This document shows positions 20,969 through 28,944 of a stretch of DNA of 38,289 nt, piece by piece. Under the pieces are notes generated by a model. That model saw only the letters and a program-made list of their open reading frames with translations. It ran no database searches and was not told the origin of the DNA. The translations under genes and the position numbers were made by a program. Origin of the DNA: Actinospica sp035552695 (GTDB lineage Bacteria > Actinomycetota > Actinomycetes > Streptomycetales > Catenulisporaceae); assembly GCF_035552695.1 (NCBI RefSeq), contig NZ_DASZKT010000050.1, forward strand, positions 1 to 38,289. The letters are read 5' to 3'. Numbering within the stretch: position 1 is the first letter of the stretch; each line of letters starts with the position of its first letter.

Positions 20969-21425
20969 GAGTGATCAAGGCCCATACGCCGCCGCGGAAC
21001 TGCTTGGATTATGCCTCTTCTTCGCGGTTTTTCCAGCCCCTATCCCGACGTCGATACCCGCACCGATCCCCGCGGGAGCGGGATGATCAAGGTTTTGCGA
21101 ACATGGATACGAGCCCTGCGGCACAGTGCCGCGGTGGGCACGATGCGGACCGCAACGCCTGACCCACCCCGACGGATGCGCCGCGGACGACCCGAGGCCG
21201 CCGTCCACCCCGGCCACCCCGCATCAGCATGCGCGTTCCCCTATGCGGGGTCGGTCCGCCCGCCGCGGACCCGATCTCGTTTACCGACATGTGACTTGTT
21301 CATACACGTTTCCAAGATTCTTCGCCGTCCCTTCCCTATACAGGCGCCCCGTACGGGCACTACGTCCAGCACACTGGAGCCCGCGCCACCCGCCCCGTCC
21401 CGCTCCAGAAAGGCCCGCGCTCTCC
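20969..21425. other. Long intergenic region upstream of the phospholipase C gene
   Basis: About 450 bases without a convincing gene. It contains a small 12-base period around 21050 (ATCCCGACGTCG, ATACCCGCACCG, ATCCCCGCGGGA), the weak hairpin CCCGC-GGGA-GCGGG, and GTTCATACACG (21298-21308), which matches 10 of 11 positions of the Streptomyces PhoP half-site as I recall it. A second adjacent half-site is not clear, so PhoP control of the phospholipase is only suggested. Confidence 0.4.
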
Positions 21426-23486
21426 ATGGCCGTCAATACCAACCGCCGCCGCTTCATCCAGCTGTCCGGAGGAGCCGCGGCCGCGTCCATCCTGTCCACC
21501 TCGATCGCGAAGGCCGCCTCGATCCCGGCGTCCCGGACCACCGGCACCATCCAGGACGTCGAGCACATCGTCATCCTGATGCAGGAGAACCGGTCCTTCG
21601 ACCACTACTTCGGCACACTGCGCGGCGTGCGCGGCTACGGCGACCCGCGCCCGGTGACGCTGCCCTCCGGCCAGTCCATCTTCCACCAGCCGAACGGCAC
21701 CGGCACCCTGCTGCCGTTCCACCCGAGCGCGTCGAACCTCGGCCTGCAGTTCATCGAGGACCTCGCACACGACTGGAACAGCACGCACCAGGCCCGCAAC
21801 GGCGGCGCCTGGAACGAGTGGATCGCCGCCAAGGGCACCACGACGATGGCGTACCTGGACCGCGAAGACATTCCGTTCCACTACGCGCTGGCCGACGCGT
21901 TCACCATCTGCGACGCCTACCACTGCTCGCTGCTCGGCCCGACCGACCCGAACCGCTACTACATGTGGACCGGCTACGTCGGCAACGACGGCCAGGGCGG
22001 CGGCCCGGTGCTGGACAACGCCGAGGCGGGCTACGGCTGGGGCACCTTCCCCGAGAAGCTCGAGGCGGCGGGCGTGTCCTGGAAGATCTACCAGGACGTC
22101 GGCACCGGCCTCGACGCGGCCGACTCCTGGGGCTGGACGAACGACGCGTACATCGGCAACTACGGCGACAACTCGCTGCTGTACTTCCACCAGTACCAGA
22201 ACGCCGCCGCCGGCACCCCGCTCGCCGACAAGGCCAAGACCGGCACCGACACGAACGCCACCGGCACCCTCGACTTCTTCGACATCCTCAAGTCGGACGT
22301 GCAGGGCGGCAAGCTCCCGCAGGTTTCCTGGATCGTCGCGCCCGAGGCGTTCTGCGAGCACCCGAACTGGCCCGCCAACTACGGCGCCTGGTACATCGCG
22401 CAGGTCCTCGAGGCGCTGACCGCCGACCCGGACGCGTGGAGCAAGACCGCGCTCTTCATCACCTTCGACGAGAACGACGGCTTCTTCGACCACGACGTCA
22501 CACCGGCGCCGCCGACCTCCGCGGCCAACGGCGCCTCGACGGTGGACGTGAGCCTGGACGTCTTCCCGGGCAACTCCGAGTTCGTCGCCGGCCCCTACGG
22601 TGTCGGCCCGCGCGTGCCGATGGTCGTCGTCTCCCCGTGGAGCACCGGCGGCTACGTCAACTCCGAGGTCTTCGACCACACCTCGATCATCCGCTTCGTC
22701 GAGAAGCGCTTCGGCGTGCACGAGCCGAACGTCTCGGACTGGCGGCGCACCGTCTGCGGCGACCTGTCCTCGGCCTTCGACTTCTCGAAGGAGGGCGGCG
22801 AGCCGCGCGACCTGCCGAGCACCTCGGCCTACGTCCCGGCCGACCGCGCCCGCCACACGAGCTACGTGCCGGCCGTGCCGACCGACCAGGTCATGCCGGT
22901 GCAGGAGCCGGGCCTGCGGCCGGCCCGGCCGCTGCCCTACAACCTGGCCGTGGACGCCAAGGTGACGCTCGGTCAGGTCGAGCTGGACTTCGCGAACTTC
23001 GGCTCGGTCGGCGCCGCGTTCCACGTCGTGTCCTCGACCGACGCCACCGGCCCGTGGGACTACACGGTCTCGGCCGGGAAGAAGCTGACCGGCAAGTGGG
23101 CGGTCGGCTCGGGCTACGCCTACGAGGTGCACGGCCCGAACGGCTTCCTGCGCGAGGTCAGCGGCTCGGGTCCGGTGGCCGGGCTCGACGTGACGGCGCG
23201 TCACCTGGGCAGCGGCAAGGGCGAGGTGCTGCTGAGCTTCGTCAACCACGCCGAGTACTCGATCGAGATCACCCTGACCGACGCGTACGGCAACCAGGGC
23301 GGCCACGCCACCTTCCGGGTGCGTCCGGGCGGCAGCTTCGAGCACACCGTGCTCACCGACCGGGCCAACGGCTGGTACGACGTGTCGGTGAAGATCTCCA
23401 GCGACTCGGACTACCTGCGCCGCTTCGCCGGCCACGTGGAGACCGGCCGCACGAGCACCAGCGACCCGGCGATCGCCACCGCCTGA
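21426..23486 (+). CDS. plcN: Phosphocholine-specific phospholipase C (non-haemolytic type)
   Basis: A 686-residue Tat-exported enzyme that hydrolyses phosphatidylcholine or related lipids. It starts MAVNTNRRRFIQLSGGAAA, a Tat signal. The phosphoesterase domain begins EHIVILMQENRSFDHYFGTLRGVRGYGDPRP (about residues 45-75), the hallmark of the PLC/PlcN/AcpA group. Further blocks are WIVAPEAFCEHPNW, LFITFDENDGFFDHDVTP and VVVSPWSTGGYVNSEVFDHTSIIRFVE, with the Asp, Glu and His ligands. The C-terminal 170 residues form two domains (LPYNLAVDAKVTL, GHATFRVRPGGSFEHTVL) of the type found only in this group. Start ATG 21426 lies before the RR motif at the usual distance; upstream in-frame codons would disrupt the signal. 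Phosphate starvation induces such enzymes in streptomycetes. Confidence 0.93.
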   Translation: MAVNTNRRRFIQLSGGAAAASILSTSIAKAASIPASRTTGTIQDVEHIVILMQENRSFDHYFGTLRGVRGYGDPRPVTLPSGQSIFHQPNGTGTLLPFHPSASNLGLQFIEDLAHDWNSTHQARNGGAWNEWIAAKGTTTMAYLDREDIPFHYALADAFTICDAYHCSLLGPTDPNRYYMWTGYVGNDGQGGGPVLDNAEAGYGWGTFPEKLEAAGVSWKIYQDVGTGLDAADSWGWTNDAYIGNYGDNSLLYFHQYQNAAAGTPLADKAKTGTDTNATGTLDFFDILKSDVQGGKLPQVSWIVAPEAFCEHPNWPANYGAWYIAQVLEALTADPDAWSKTALFITFDENDGFFDHDVTPAPPTSAANGASTVDVSLDVFPGNSEFVAGPYGVGPRVPMVVVSPWSTGGYVNSEVFDHTSIIRFVEKRFGVHEPNVSDWRRTVCGDLSSAFDFSKEGGEPRDLPSTSAYVPADRARHTSYVPAVPTDQVMPVQEPGLRPARPLPYNLAVDAKVTLGQVELDFANFGSVGAAFHVVSSTDATGPWDYTVSAGKKLTGKWAVGSGYAYEVHGPNGFLREVSGSGPVAGLDVTARHLGSGKGEVLLSFVNHAEYSIEITLTDAYGNQGGHATFRVRPGGSFEHTVLTDRANGWYDVSVKISSDSDYLRRFAGHVETGRTSTSDPAIATA

Positions 23487-23509
23487 TACACCGGATCGGC
23501 GCGCGGTTC

Positions 23510-23545
23510 GCTCACCCCACCCTGCGCAGGGTGTCCGGGGTGAGC
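23510..23545 (+). terminator. Terminator hairpin of plcN lying inside the convergent oxidase gene
   Basis: GCTCACCCC (23510-23518) pairs perfectly with GGGGTGAGC (23537-23545); inside it ACCCTGCGCAGGGT (23519-23532) is a further perfect palindrome. It begins 23 bases after the plcN stop, yet it encodes the last 11 codons and stop of the minus-strand oxidase. Confidence 0.65.
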
Positions 23546-24678
23546 GAGTCGCGCGTCGGGTATCCGTCCACGGCCATGATCAGGTCGGCCTCGGCGAGCA
23601 GGCCGCGCAGCACGTGCACGAGCCCCGCGACGCCGCCGAGCGCCAGCCCGTAGGCGTACGGCCGGCCGATCCCGACCGCCGTCGCGCCGAGCGCCAGGGC
23701 CTTGATCACATCGGCCCCCGAGCGCACGCCCGAGTCGAACAGCACCGGCAGCCCGTCGGCCGCCTCGACCACTCCGGGCAGCGCGTCGAGCGCGGGCAGG
23801 CCGCCGTTCGCCTGTCGGCCGCCGTGGTTCGAACAATAGATTCCGTCCACGCCCGCATCCTTGGCCCGGCGTACGTCGTCGGGGTGGCACAGGCCCTTGA
23901 GGATCAGCGGCAGCTTCGTCAGTGACCTGAGCCACGGCAGATCGTCCCAGGTCAGCGGATTGCCGAAGGTCCCGGCCCAGTGCAGGATCGCGGCACCCTG
24001 ATTCTCCTCGGGCGGCTGGGCGAGCCGGGAGCGGAAGACCGGGTCGGAGAAGTAGTTCGCCAGGCAGTGCCCGCGCAGCTGCGGGAAGTTGCCCGTGCTC
24101 AGGTCGCGCGGCCGCCAGCCGGGGATCCAGGTGTCCAGCGTGACGACGATGCCGCGGTAGCCGGCGGCCTCCGCGCGGTGCACGAGGCTGGCGGCGAGCT
24201 CGCGGTCGGTCGGCGTGTAGAGCTGGAAGAAGCCCGGGGTCTCGCCGAGCTCCTTGGCCACGTCCTCAAGCGGATCCACGGAGAGGGTCGAGGCGATCAT
24301 CGGCACGTCCAGCTCGGCCGAGGCCCGCGCCGTGGCCAGGTCGCCGTGGCCGTCCTGCGCGCACAGCCCGAGGACGCCGATCGGGGCGAGCAGCAGCGGC
24401 GTCGGATAGCGGTGGCCGAACAGTTCCACCGAGAAGTCCCGCTGCTTGGCCCCGACGAGCATCCGCGGAACCAGGCCCCAGCGGGTGAACGCCTCGACGT
24501 TCGCCCGCTGGGTCGTCTCGTCCCCCGCTCCTCCGGCGACGTACGACCAGACCGAGGGCGCGAGCGTGGCCCGCGCGCGTTCTTCGAGCTCCGCGTGGGC
24601 CATGGGCAGCTCGGGGAGCACGCCCTGCAGAGCATTGAAGTAAATCTCATGCTGGTAGTCGCCGTAGGCTTGGGGCAT
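23512..24678 (-). CDS. FMN-dependent alpha-hydroxyacid oxidase, lactate 2-monooxygenase-like
   Basis: A 388-residue FMN enzyme of the glycolate oxidase/lactate oxidase family. Visible are WSYVAGGAGDETT (FMN-binding opening), RMLVGAKQRDFSVELFGHRYPTPLLLAPIG, TLDTWIPGWRPRDL, LILKGLCHPDDVRRAKDAGVDGIYCSNHGGRQ (the active-site His and Arg of HGGRQ, about residues 280-284), and LFDSGVRSGADVIKALALGATAVGIGRPYAYGLALGG. The WIPGWRPRDL stretch and an N-terminal extension (YQHEIYFNALQG) resemble lactate 2-monooxygenase, which converts L-lactate and O2 to acetate, CO2 and water. ATG 24678 begins four bases after the MFS stop, so the two genes form an operon. Confidence 0.87.
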   Translation of the reverse strand: MPQAYGDYQHEIYFNALQGVLPELPMAHAELEERARATLAPSVWSYVAGGAGDETTQRANVEAFTRWGLVPRMLVGAKQRDFSVELFGHRYPTPLLLAPIGVLGLCAQDGHGDLATARASAELDVPMIASTLSVDPLEDVAKELGETPGFFQLYTPTDRELAASLVHRAEAAGYRGIVVTLDTWIPGWRPRDLSTGNFPQLRGHCLANYFSDPVFRSRLAQPPEENQGAAILHWAGTFGNPLTWDDLPWLRSLTKLPLILKGLCHPDDVRRAKDAGVDGIYCSNHGGRQANGGLPALDALPGVVEAADGLPVLFDSGVRSGADVIKALALGATAVGIGRPYAYGLALGGVAGLVHVLRGLLAEADLIMAVDGYPTRDSLTPDTLRRVG

Positions 24679-24682
24679 CTGC

Positions 24683-26074
24683 TCACCGTACCTTCGGCAG
24701 GGCCAGTGTCGCCATGGCCGTCACCGCCAAGAGTGCGATGCAGATGATGAGGCTGGTGTGCAGTCCGGTCACGAAGCTCGCCTGGTTGGCGACGAGCGCG
24801 CCGAAGCCCGCGACGGCAAGCGCGCCGCCGGTCTGCCGGAAGGAGTTGAGCACTCCCCCGGCCAGCCCCGCGCGCTCCGGGGCGAGGCCGCCGAGCATCA
24901 GCGCGGTGAGCGAGGGCACCGCGAAGCCGAGGCCGCCGGCGAGCGGCAGCAGCAGGATCGCCAGCGTCAGGGCACTGGTGTGGCCGTCGACCAGCAGCAG
25001 GATCAGCAGGCCGAGCGCGCAGGCGATCTGGCCGACGAGTACCGGGACCCGCGCGCCGTGCCGGGCCGCGACACGTGCCGAGGCGAGGTTCGTCATCGAG
25101 CACAGGACAGCGGTCGGCAGGAAGATCAGGCCGGAACCTACGGCCGAGCGGCCGAGGATGTCCTGCGCGAACAGTCCGAAGACGAAGATCAGTCCGTAGT
25201 ACGCGGCGTTGACCACGAAGCCGACGGCTAGGCAGACGGCCACCACGCGCTCCCTGAGCAGGCCCAGCGGCAGCATCGGCTCGGCCGCGCGGTGTTCGAC
25301 GACTGCGAAGGCGGCGAAGGAGAGCACTGCGATCATGAGGCTGACGAGCGGCCCGGGGCGGCTTAGACCGTGCGCGCCACCTTCGATCACGCCGTACGTC
25401 AGCGCGCCGAGGCCGAGGATCGCGGTGAGCTGGCCCGGCAGGTCGAGTGGCGCCGGACGGCGCGGCGAGGCGGGCGTGCGCACGACGGCCAGCAGGATGA
25501 CCAGGCCGACCGGCAGATTGAGAAAGAAGATCGAGCGCCAGCTGACGGAGCTGGTCAGCGCCCCGCCGAGCACCGGACCGAGAGCGGTCGCGGCGGCCCC
25601 GCTCATCGTCCACTGCGCGATCGCGCGGCCGCGGGCGACGGCGTCCGGAAAGGCCTGCCGCACCATGGCGAGCGAGGCCGGGAGCATCACCGCGGCCGCT
25701 GTGCCCTGGGCCAGCCGCGCACCGATCAGAAAGCCGAGCGAGGGCGCGAGCCCGCACGCCGCCGACGCGAGCGTGAACACGGCCGCACCCCAGGCGTACA
25801 CGCGGTTCGCGCCGAGCCGGTCCGAGAACGCGCCGGCCGAGAGCAGCAGCGCCGCGAACATCAGCGTGTAGGCATCGACGATCCACTGCAGGCCGGCCGT
25901 CGAGCCGCCGAGCCCGCGCCCGACGCTGGGCAGCGCCACGTTCACGGCCGAGGCGTCGATGGCGATCATGACGAAGCCGAGCAGCGCGGCGAACAGCGTC
26001 AGGCGGGGTGAGCCCGTGCGCTGCGGAACTGCGACCGCCTGATCGGCGTCGCAGCGTTCTACTGTGGTGGTCAC
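24683..26074 (-). CDS. MFS transporter, DHA2 family (14 TM drug/H+ antiporter)
   Basis: A 463-residue major facilitator. Helix 1 is LTLFAALLGFVMIAIDASAVNVALP, including the conserved D and N of DHA2 transporters. Motif A is present as GAFSDRLGANRVYAWG and motif C as SGAAATALGPVLGGAL. About 14 hydrophobic segments are counted. Many family members export drugs or metabolites, and the substrate here is unknown. GTG 26074 is chosen because AGGGGA is six bases upstream; a longer in-frame start has no such site. The gene is co-transcribed with the hydroxyacid oxidase and divergent from an XRE-type regulator. This suggests export or detoxification of a compound that the regulator senses and the oxidase handles. 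Confidence 0.9.
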   Translation of the reverse strand: MTTTVERCDADQAVAVPQRTGSPRLTLFAALLGFVMIAIDASAVNVALPSVGRGLGGSTAGLQWIVDAYTLMFAALLLSAGAFSDRLGANRVYAWGAAVFTLASAACGLAPSLGFLIGARLAQGTAAAVMLPASLAMVRQAFPDAVARGRAIAQWTMSGAAATALGPVLGGALTSSVSWRSIFFLNLPVGLVILLAVVRTPASPRRPAPLDLPGQLTAILGLGALTYGVIEGGAHGLSRPGPLVSLMIAVLSFAAFAVVEHRAAEPMLPLGLLRERVVAVCLAVGFVVNAAYYGLIFVFGLFAQDILGRSAVGSGLIFLPTAVLCSMTNLASARVAARHGARVPVLVGQIACALGLLILLLVDGHTSALTLAILLLPLAGGLGFAVPSLTALMLGGLAPERAGLAGGVLNSFRQTGGALAVAGFGALVANQASFVTGLHTSLIICIALLAVTAMATLALPKVR

Positions 26075-26229
26075 CGTGAGTCCCCTCTCTGCGCGGCCCA
26101 CCGTTCGGATCGGCCGCTGATCCCAGCGTGCCGAAGCCGCGCGAGCGGAAACAGACCGCGCTGTTCGGGGGTGTGCCATTGCCCCCCTCGCGCCTTTCGC
26201 ACGCCGGAGTCGTTTGCGAGACTCGGATC
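26075..26229. promoter_or_regulatory. MFS/XRE divergent promoter region
   Basis: The 155-base gap contains a G-run facing a C-run (GGGGG at about 26167, CCCCC about 15 bases further on, with TGTGCCATTG between) that could be a regulator site, but the symmetry is weak. No clear -10/-35 pair was identified on either strand. Confidence 0.3.
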
Positions 26230-27174
26230 ATGACCGAGCAGACCGCCGCCGAACTTGGCCGCTTCCTGCGTGCGCGGCGAGCCGCCGTGACCCCGGCAGA
26301 ACTGGGCCTACCCAGCGGCTCCGGGACGCGACGTACCCCGGGCCTGCGGCGCGAGGAGCTCGCCGCGGTCGCGGGCGTGAGCATCGACTACTACATCCGG
26401 CTTGAGCGCGGCAAAGAGACTCGCCCGAGCCCGTCCGTGCTCGACGCGCTCGCCCGCGCGCTGCGACTGGACGCGGAGGAAACCGCGTACCTGCGAAACC
26501 TCGCGGAGCAGGCGGCGCGCGGCATGGCGGCGGACCCGCGACCGGCCGCGTCGCGGAACGTGCGCCCGACGCTGCTGCGCATGCTGGAGGCGGTCCGTCC
26601 GTGTCCCGCGTACGTGATCGGCCGGACGAACGACGTGCTGGCGGCGAATCCGGGCGGCACGTATCTGATGCCGGGCATGGCCGACTGGCCGGCCAGGCAG
26701 CGCAACACGATCCGCTACACGTTCCTGCACCCGTACGCGCGGGACCTGTGGCCCGACTGGGAGACCAAGGCCCGCGCCTGCGTGGCCCACCTGCGCGCCG
26801 TCGTCGGGTCGGCGCCGGACACGCCGGACCTGGTCGCGCTGGTCGGCGAGCTCGTGGTGAAGAGCCCTGACTTCAGCCGGATGTGGGAGCGCTACGACGT
26901 GCGGAAGGTCGGCTACGGCCAGAAGACGTTCATCCACCCGGAGGTCGGCACGATCACGCTGAGCCACGAGGTGCTGGAAGTCGTGCGGACGCAGGACCTG
27001 CGGATGGTCGTCTACTCGGCCGAGCCCGACACGGCGGACTACGACGCGATTCTGCTGCTGGACATGAAGGGCACCGGGGCGCTCGACGGCATGTCGGTGC
27101 AGAACCGGTCGCCGGAGACGGGGGTCGAGACGGAGATCGGCACGGATATCGACGCGTCGCGGGCGTCTTCTTAG
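26230..27174 (+). CDS. XRE-family regulator with MmyB-like ligand domain
   Basis: A 314-residue regulator. The N-terminal HTH is LGRFLRARRAAVTPAELGLPSGSGTRRTPGLRREELAAVAGVSIDYYIRLERGKETRPSPSVLDALARALRLD (about residues 9-80), the standard opening of the MmyB-type group. The C-terminal domain continues PCPAYVIGRTNDVLAANPGG and RNTIRYTFLHPYARDLWPDWE, then PEVGTITLSHEVLEV; this PAS-like domain binds a fatty-acid-like ligand in MmyB. These proteins usually repress a divergent transporter or reductase gene, and here the MFS/oxidase operon is in that place. ATG 26230 is preceded by a weak GGA. The C-terminal tail (SPETGVETEIGTDIDASRASS) looks disordered. Confidence 0.87.
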   Translation: MTEQTAAELGRFLRARRAAVTPAELGLPSGSGTRRTPGLRREELAAVAGVSIDYYIRLERGKETRPSPSVLDALARALRLDAEETAYLRNLAEQAARGMAADPRPAASRNVRPTLLRMLEAVRPCPAYVIGRTNDVLAANPGGTYLMPGMADWPARQRNTIRYTFLHPYARDLWPDWETKARACVAHLRAVVGSAPDTPDLVALVGELVVKSPDFSRMWERYDVRKVGYGQKTFIHPEVGTITLSHEVLEVVRTQDLRMVVYSAEPDTADYDAILLLDMKGTGALDGMSVQNRSPETGVETEIGTDIDASRASS

Positions 27175-27203
27175 TTACCCACCAGTAGCGCTACGCTCGC
27201 GGC

Positions 27204-27881
27204 ATGGATACCGCTGAGTGTTATCGCACCGTACGCACGCGCATGATCGAATTCGGCGCCGGGCTGACCGGGGACCAGACGGCCGCGCCGGTGCCCGCGC
27301 TTCCCGCGTGGACGGTGCGCGACACGTACGCGCACCTCGCGGGTGTGTGCGCGGAGGTGCTCGACGGCAAGCTGACCGGCCGCGCCACGGACGACGACAC
27401 CGCGCGGCAGGTCGCCGATCGCGCGGACCGCGGGCTCCCGGAGCTGTGCGAGGAGTGGGCAGAGCGCGGCCCGGAGCTCGAAGAGCGCCTCGCCGGGGAG
27501 AAGGGCTACCGATACAACCTGATGGTCTTCGACGCATGGAACCACGAACAGGACGTGCTCGGCGCCCTGCGCCTGCCGCAGTTCCGCGGCTGCCCGACGA
27601 CGCCGGTGGTCGCGGCGACGCTGACCGACCTGCTCATCCGCGCCTGGCGCAAAGTCGAGCTCGCCCCGGCCGTCCGCGCGGTGACCCCGACCGGTGACTG
27701 GGTGATCGGGGTCGGCGAGCCGGTCGCCACGCTGCGGACGAACGACTTCGAGCTGGTCAGGATGCTCTCCGGTCGCAGAACACTGAGCGAGATGGCCGCG
27801 CTGGACTGGACCGGCGATCCGGGCGAGGTTCTGGACCGGCTGCACCTGTTCACCCCGCCGGCCAAGGAGCTCGGCGAATAG
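27204..27881 (+). CDS. Mycothiol-dependent maleylpyruvate isomerase-like / DinB-fold protein
   Basis: A 225-residue protein with an N-terminal MDMPI/DinB four-helix bundle. The signature is the first block LPAWTVRDTYAHLAGVCAEVLDGKLTG (about residues 33-59, with a metal-site His) and YRYNLMVFDAWNHEQDVLGALR (about 104-125, with the second His). The C-terminal half (VELAPAVRAVTPTGDWVIG, FELVRMLSGRRTLSEM) is the SCP2-like domain typical of the actinobacterial group. Most members are thiol-transferase-like enzymes using mycothiol, and their substrates are unknown. TACGCT six bases before ATG 27204 suggests a leaderless mRNA. It lies just upstream of the sigma factor gene, but a strong promoter separates them. 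Confidence 0.8.
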   Translation: MDTAECYRTVRTRMIEFGAGLTGDQTAAPVPALPAWTVRDTYAHLAGVCAEVLDGKLTGRATDDDTARQVADRADRGLPELCEEWAERGPELEERLAGEKGYRYNLMVFDAWNHEQDVLGALRLPQFRGCPTTPVVAATLTDLLIRAWRKVELAPAVRAVTPTGDWVIGVGEPVATLRTNDFELVRMLSGRRTLSEMAALDWTGDPGEVLDRLHLFTPPAKELGE

Positions 27882-27905
27882 TCGGGCAGTCGCGTCTCGT
27901 CGTCC

Positions 27906-27932
27906 TGTCACATTCGTCGCGCCGTGTACGTC
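27906..27932 (+). promoter_or_regulatory. ECF41-type promoter TGTCACA-N16-CGTC
   Basis: TGTCACA (27906-27912) and CGTC (27929-27932) are exactly 16 bases apart, matching the promoter reported for ECF41 sigma factors. It lies 36 bases before the start of the sigma factor gene itself, so positive autoregulation is likely. The match is full length. Confidence 0.8.
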
Positions 27933-27968
27933 ACCACGGTGAAGGCTCGCGATGGGAGACTGAGGATC

Positions 27969-28904
27969 ATGGCAAACGGGGCGCACGCGCGGGACCACGC
28001 GCCGGACGCGAACGTGCAGGATGCGCTGGCCGCGCGGTTCGAGAGGGATCGGGCACGGCTGCGCGGGGTCGCGTACCGGATGCTCGGAACGCTGCCCGAG
28101 GCCGAGGACGCGGTCCAGGAGGCGTGGCTGCGGCTGGCCCGCACGGACACCGGCGAGGTCGCGAACGTCAGCGGCTGGCTGACCACGGTCGTCGCACGCG
28201 TCTGCCTGGACCAGTTGCGCAGCCGCAAGGCGCGCCGCGAGGACCCGGCCGGGATGCTGCTGCCGGAGCAGGAGCGCATCGAGGCCGCGGCGATGGCGAC
28301 GGCGGCGAGCCCGGATCCCGAGGAAGAGGCGCTGCTCGCGGACACCGTCGGCCTGGCGCTGCTCGTCGTCCTCGACACTCTCTCGCCCGCCGAGCGGCTC
28401 GCCTTCGTGCTGCACGACCTGTTCGGCGTGTCCTTCGAGGAGATCGCACCGGTCGTCGACCGCACTCCCGCCGCCGCCCGCCAACTCGCCAGCCGCGCCC
28501 GCCGCCGCGTCCACGGCCAGTCCGCCGCCGTCGAGGCGGACCAGGCGCGCCGCCGCGAGGTGGTCGACGCCTTCCTCGCCGCCTCCCGCGGCGGCGACTT
28601 CGAGGCCTTACTCACCGTGCTCGACCCCGACGTCGTGATCCGCGGCGACGAGGCGGCCGTGCGCCTGGGCGGCGACGTCGAGTTCGAGTCCCGCGGTGCC
28701 CGCCGCGTCGCCGAGCAGTTCTGCGGCCGCGCCCAGGCCGCGAAGCCGGCCCTGGCCGACGGCGAACTCGCCGTCCTCGTCGCCCCGCACGACCAGGTCC
28801 TGCTCGTGCTCCGCCTCACCTTCCGCGACGGGCGGATCAGCGAGATCGACGCCGTCGCCGAACGCGATGTCATCGACGCGATGGAGTTGGTCCGCCTCGC
28901 GTAG
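27969..28904 (+). CDS. sigJ: ECF RNA polymerase sigma factor with SnoaL-like C-terminal domain (ECF41 type)
   Basis: A 311-residue sigma factor. Region 2 is FERDRARLRGVAYRMLGTLPEAEDAVQEAWLRL (about residues 22-54) and WLTTVVARVCLDQLRSRKARRED. Region 4 is LDTLSPAERLAFVLHDLFGVSFEEIAPVVDRTPAAARQLASRARRRV (about 137-183). An extra C-terminal domain (about 195-311, EVVDAFLAASRGGDFEALLTVLDPDVVIRGDE) has the SnoaL-like fold that in ECF41 replaces an anti-sigma factor and tunes activity. The usual DGGGK motif of that domain is not seen; GDEAAVRLGG stands in its place. AGGA is four bases before ATG 27969. No carboxymuconolactone decarboxylase/oxidoreductase target operon lies next to it, unlike many ECF41 loci. 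The symbol is used for the SigJ-like architecture only. Confidence 0.88.
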   Translation: MANGAHARDHAPDANVQDALAARFERDRARLRGVAYRMLGTLPEAEDAVQEAWLRLARTDTGEVANVSGWLTTVVARVCLDQLRSRKARREDPAGMLLPEQERIEAAAMATAASPDPEEEALLADTVGLALLVVLDTLSPAERLAFVLHDLFGVSFEEIAPVVDRTPAAARQLASRARRRVHGQSAAVEADQARRREVVDAFLAASRGGDFEALLTVLDPDVVIRGDEAAVRLGGDVEFESRGARRVAEQFCGRAQAAKPALADGELAVLVAPHDQVLLVLRLTFRDGRISEIDAVAERDVIDAMELVRLA

Positions 28905-28944
28905 CGGTTCGTCGCGATTCGCAGCAGTTCTCAGCGCTCGCGAC

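Noticed and set aside
21087..21290. Minus-strand frame of 67 codons in the plcN upstream gap
   Set aside because: It has no ribosome site and no homology, and is Arg/Gly-rich; a chance frame is more likely.
21360..23435. 690-codon minus-strand frame opposite plcN
   Set aside because: It has Val/Gly/Arg-rich random composition, no signal and no domain; plcN carries all family motifs on the other strand.
24297..26384. Long minus-strand frame over the oxidase and MFS genes
   Set aside because: It is a different frame of the same strand as the true MFS and oxidase genes and has no recognisable domain.
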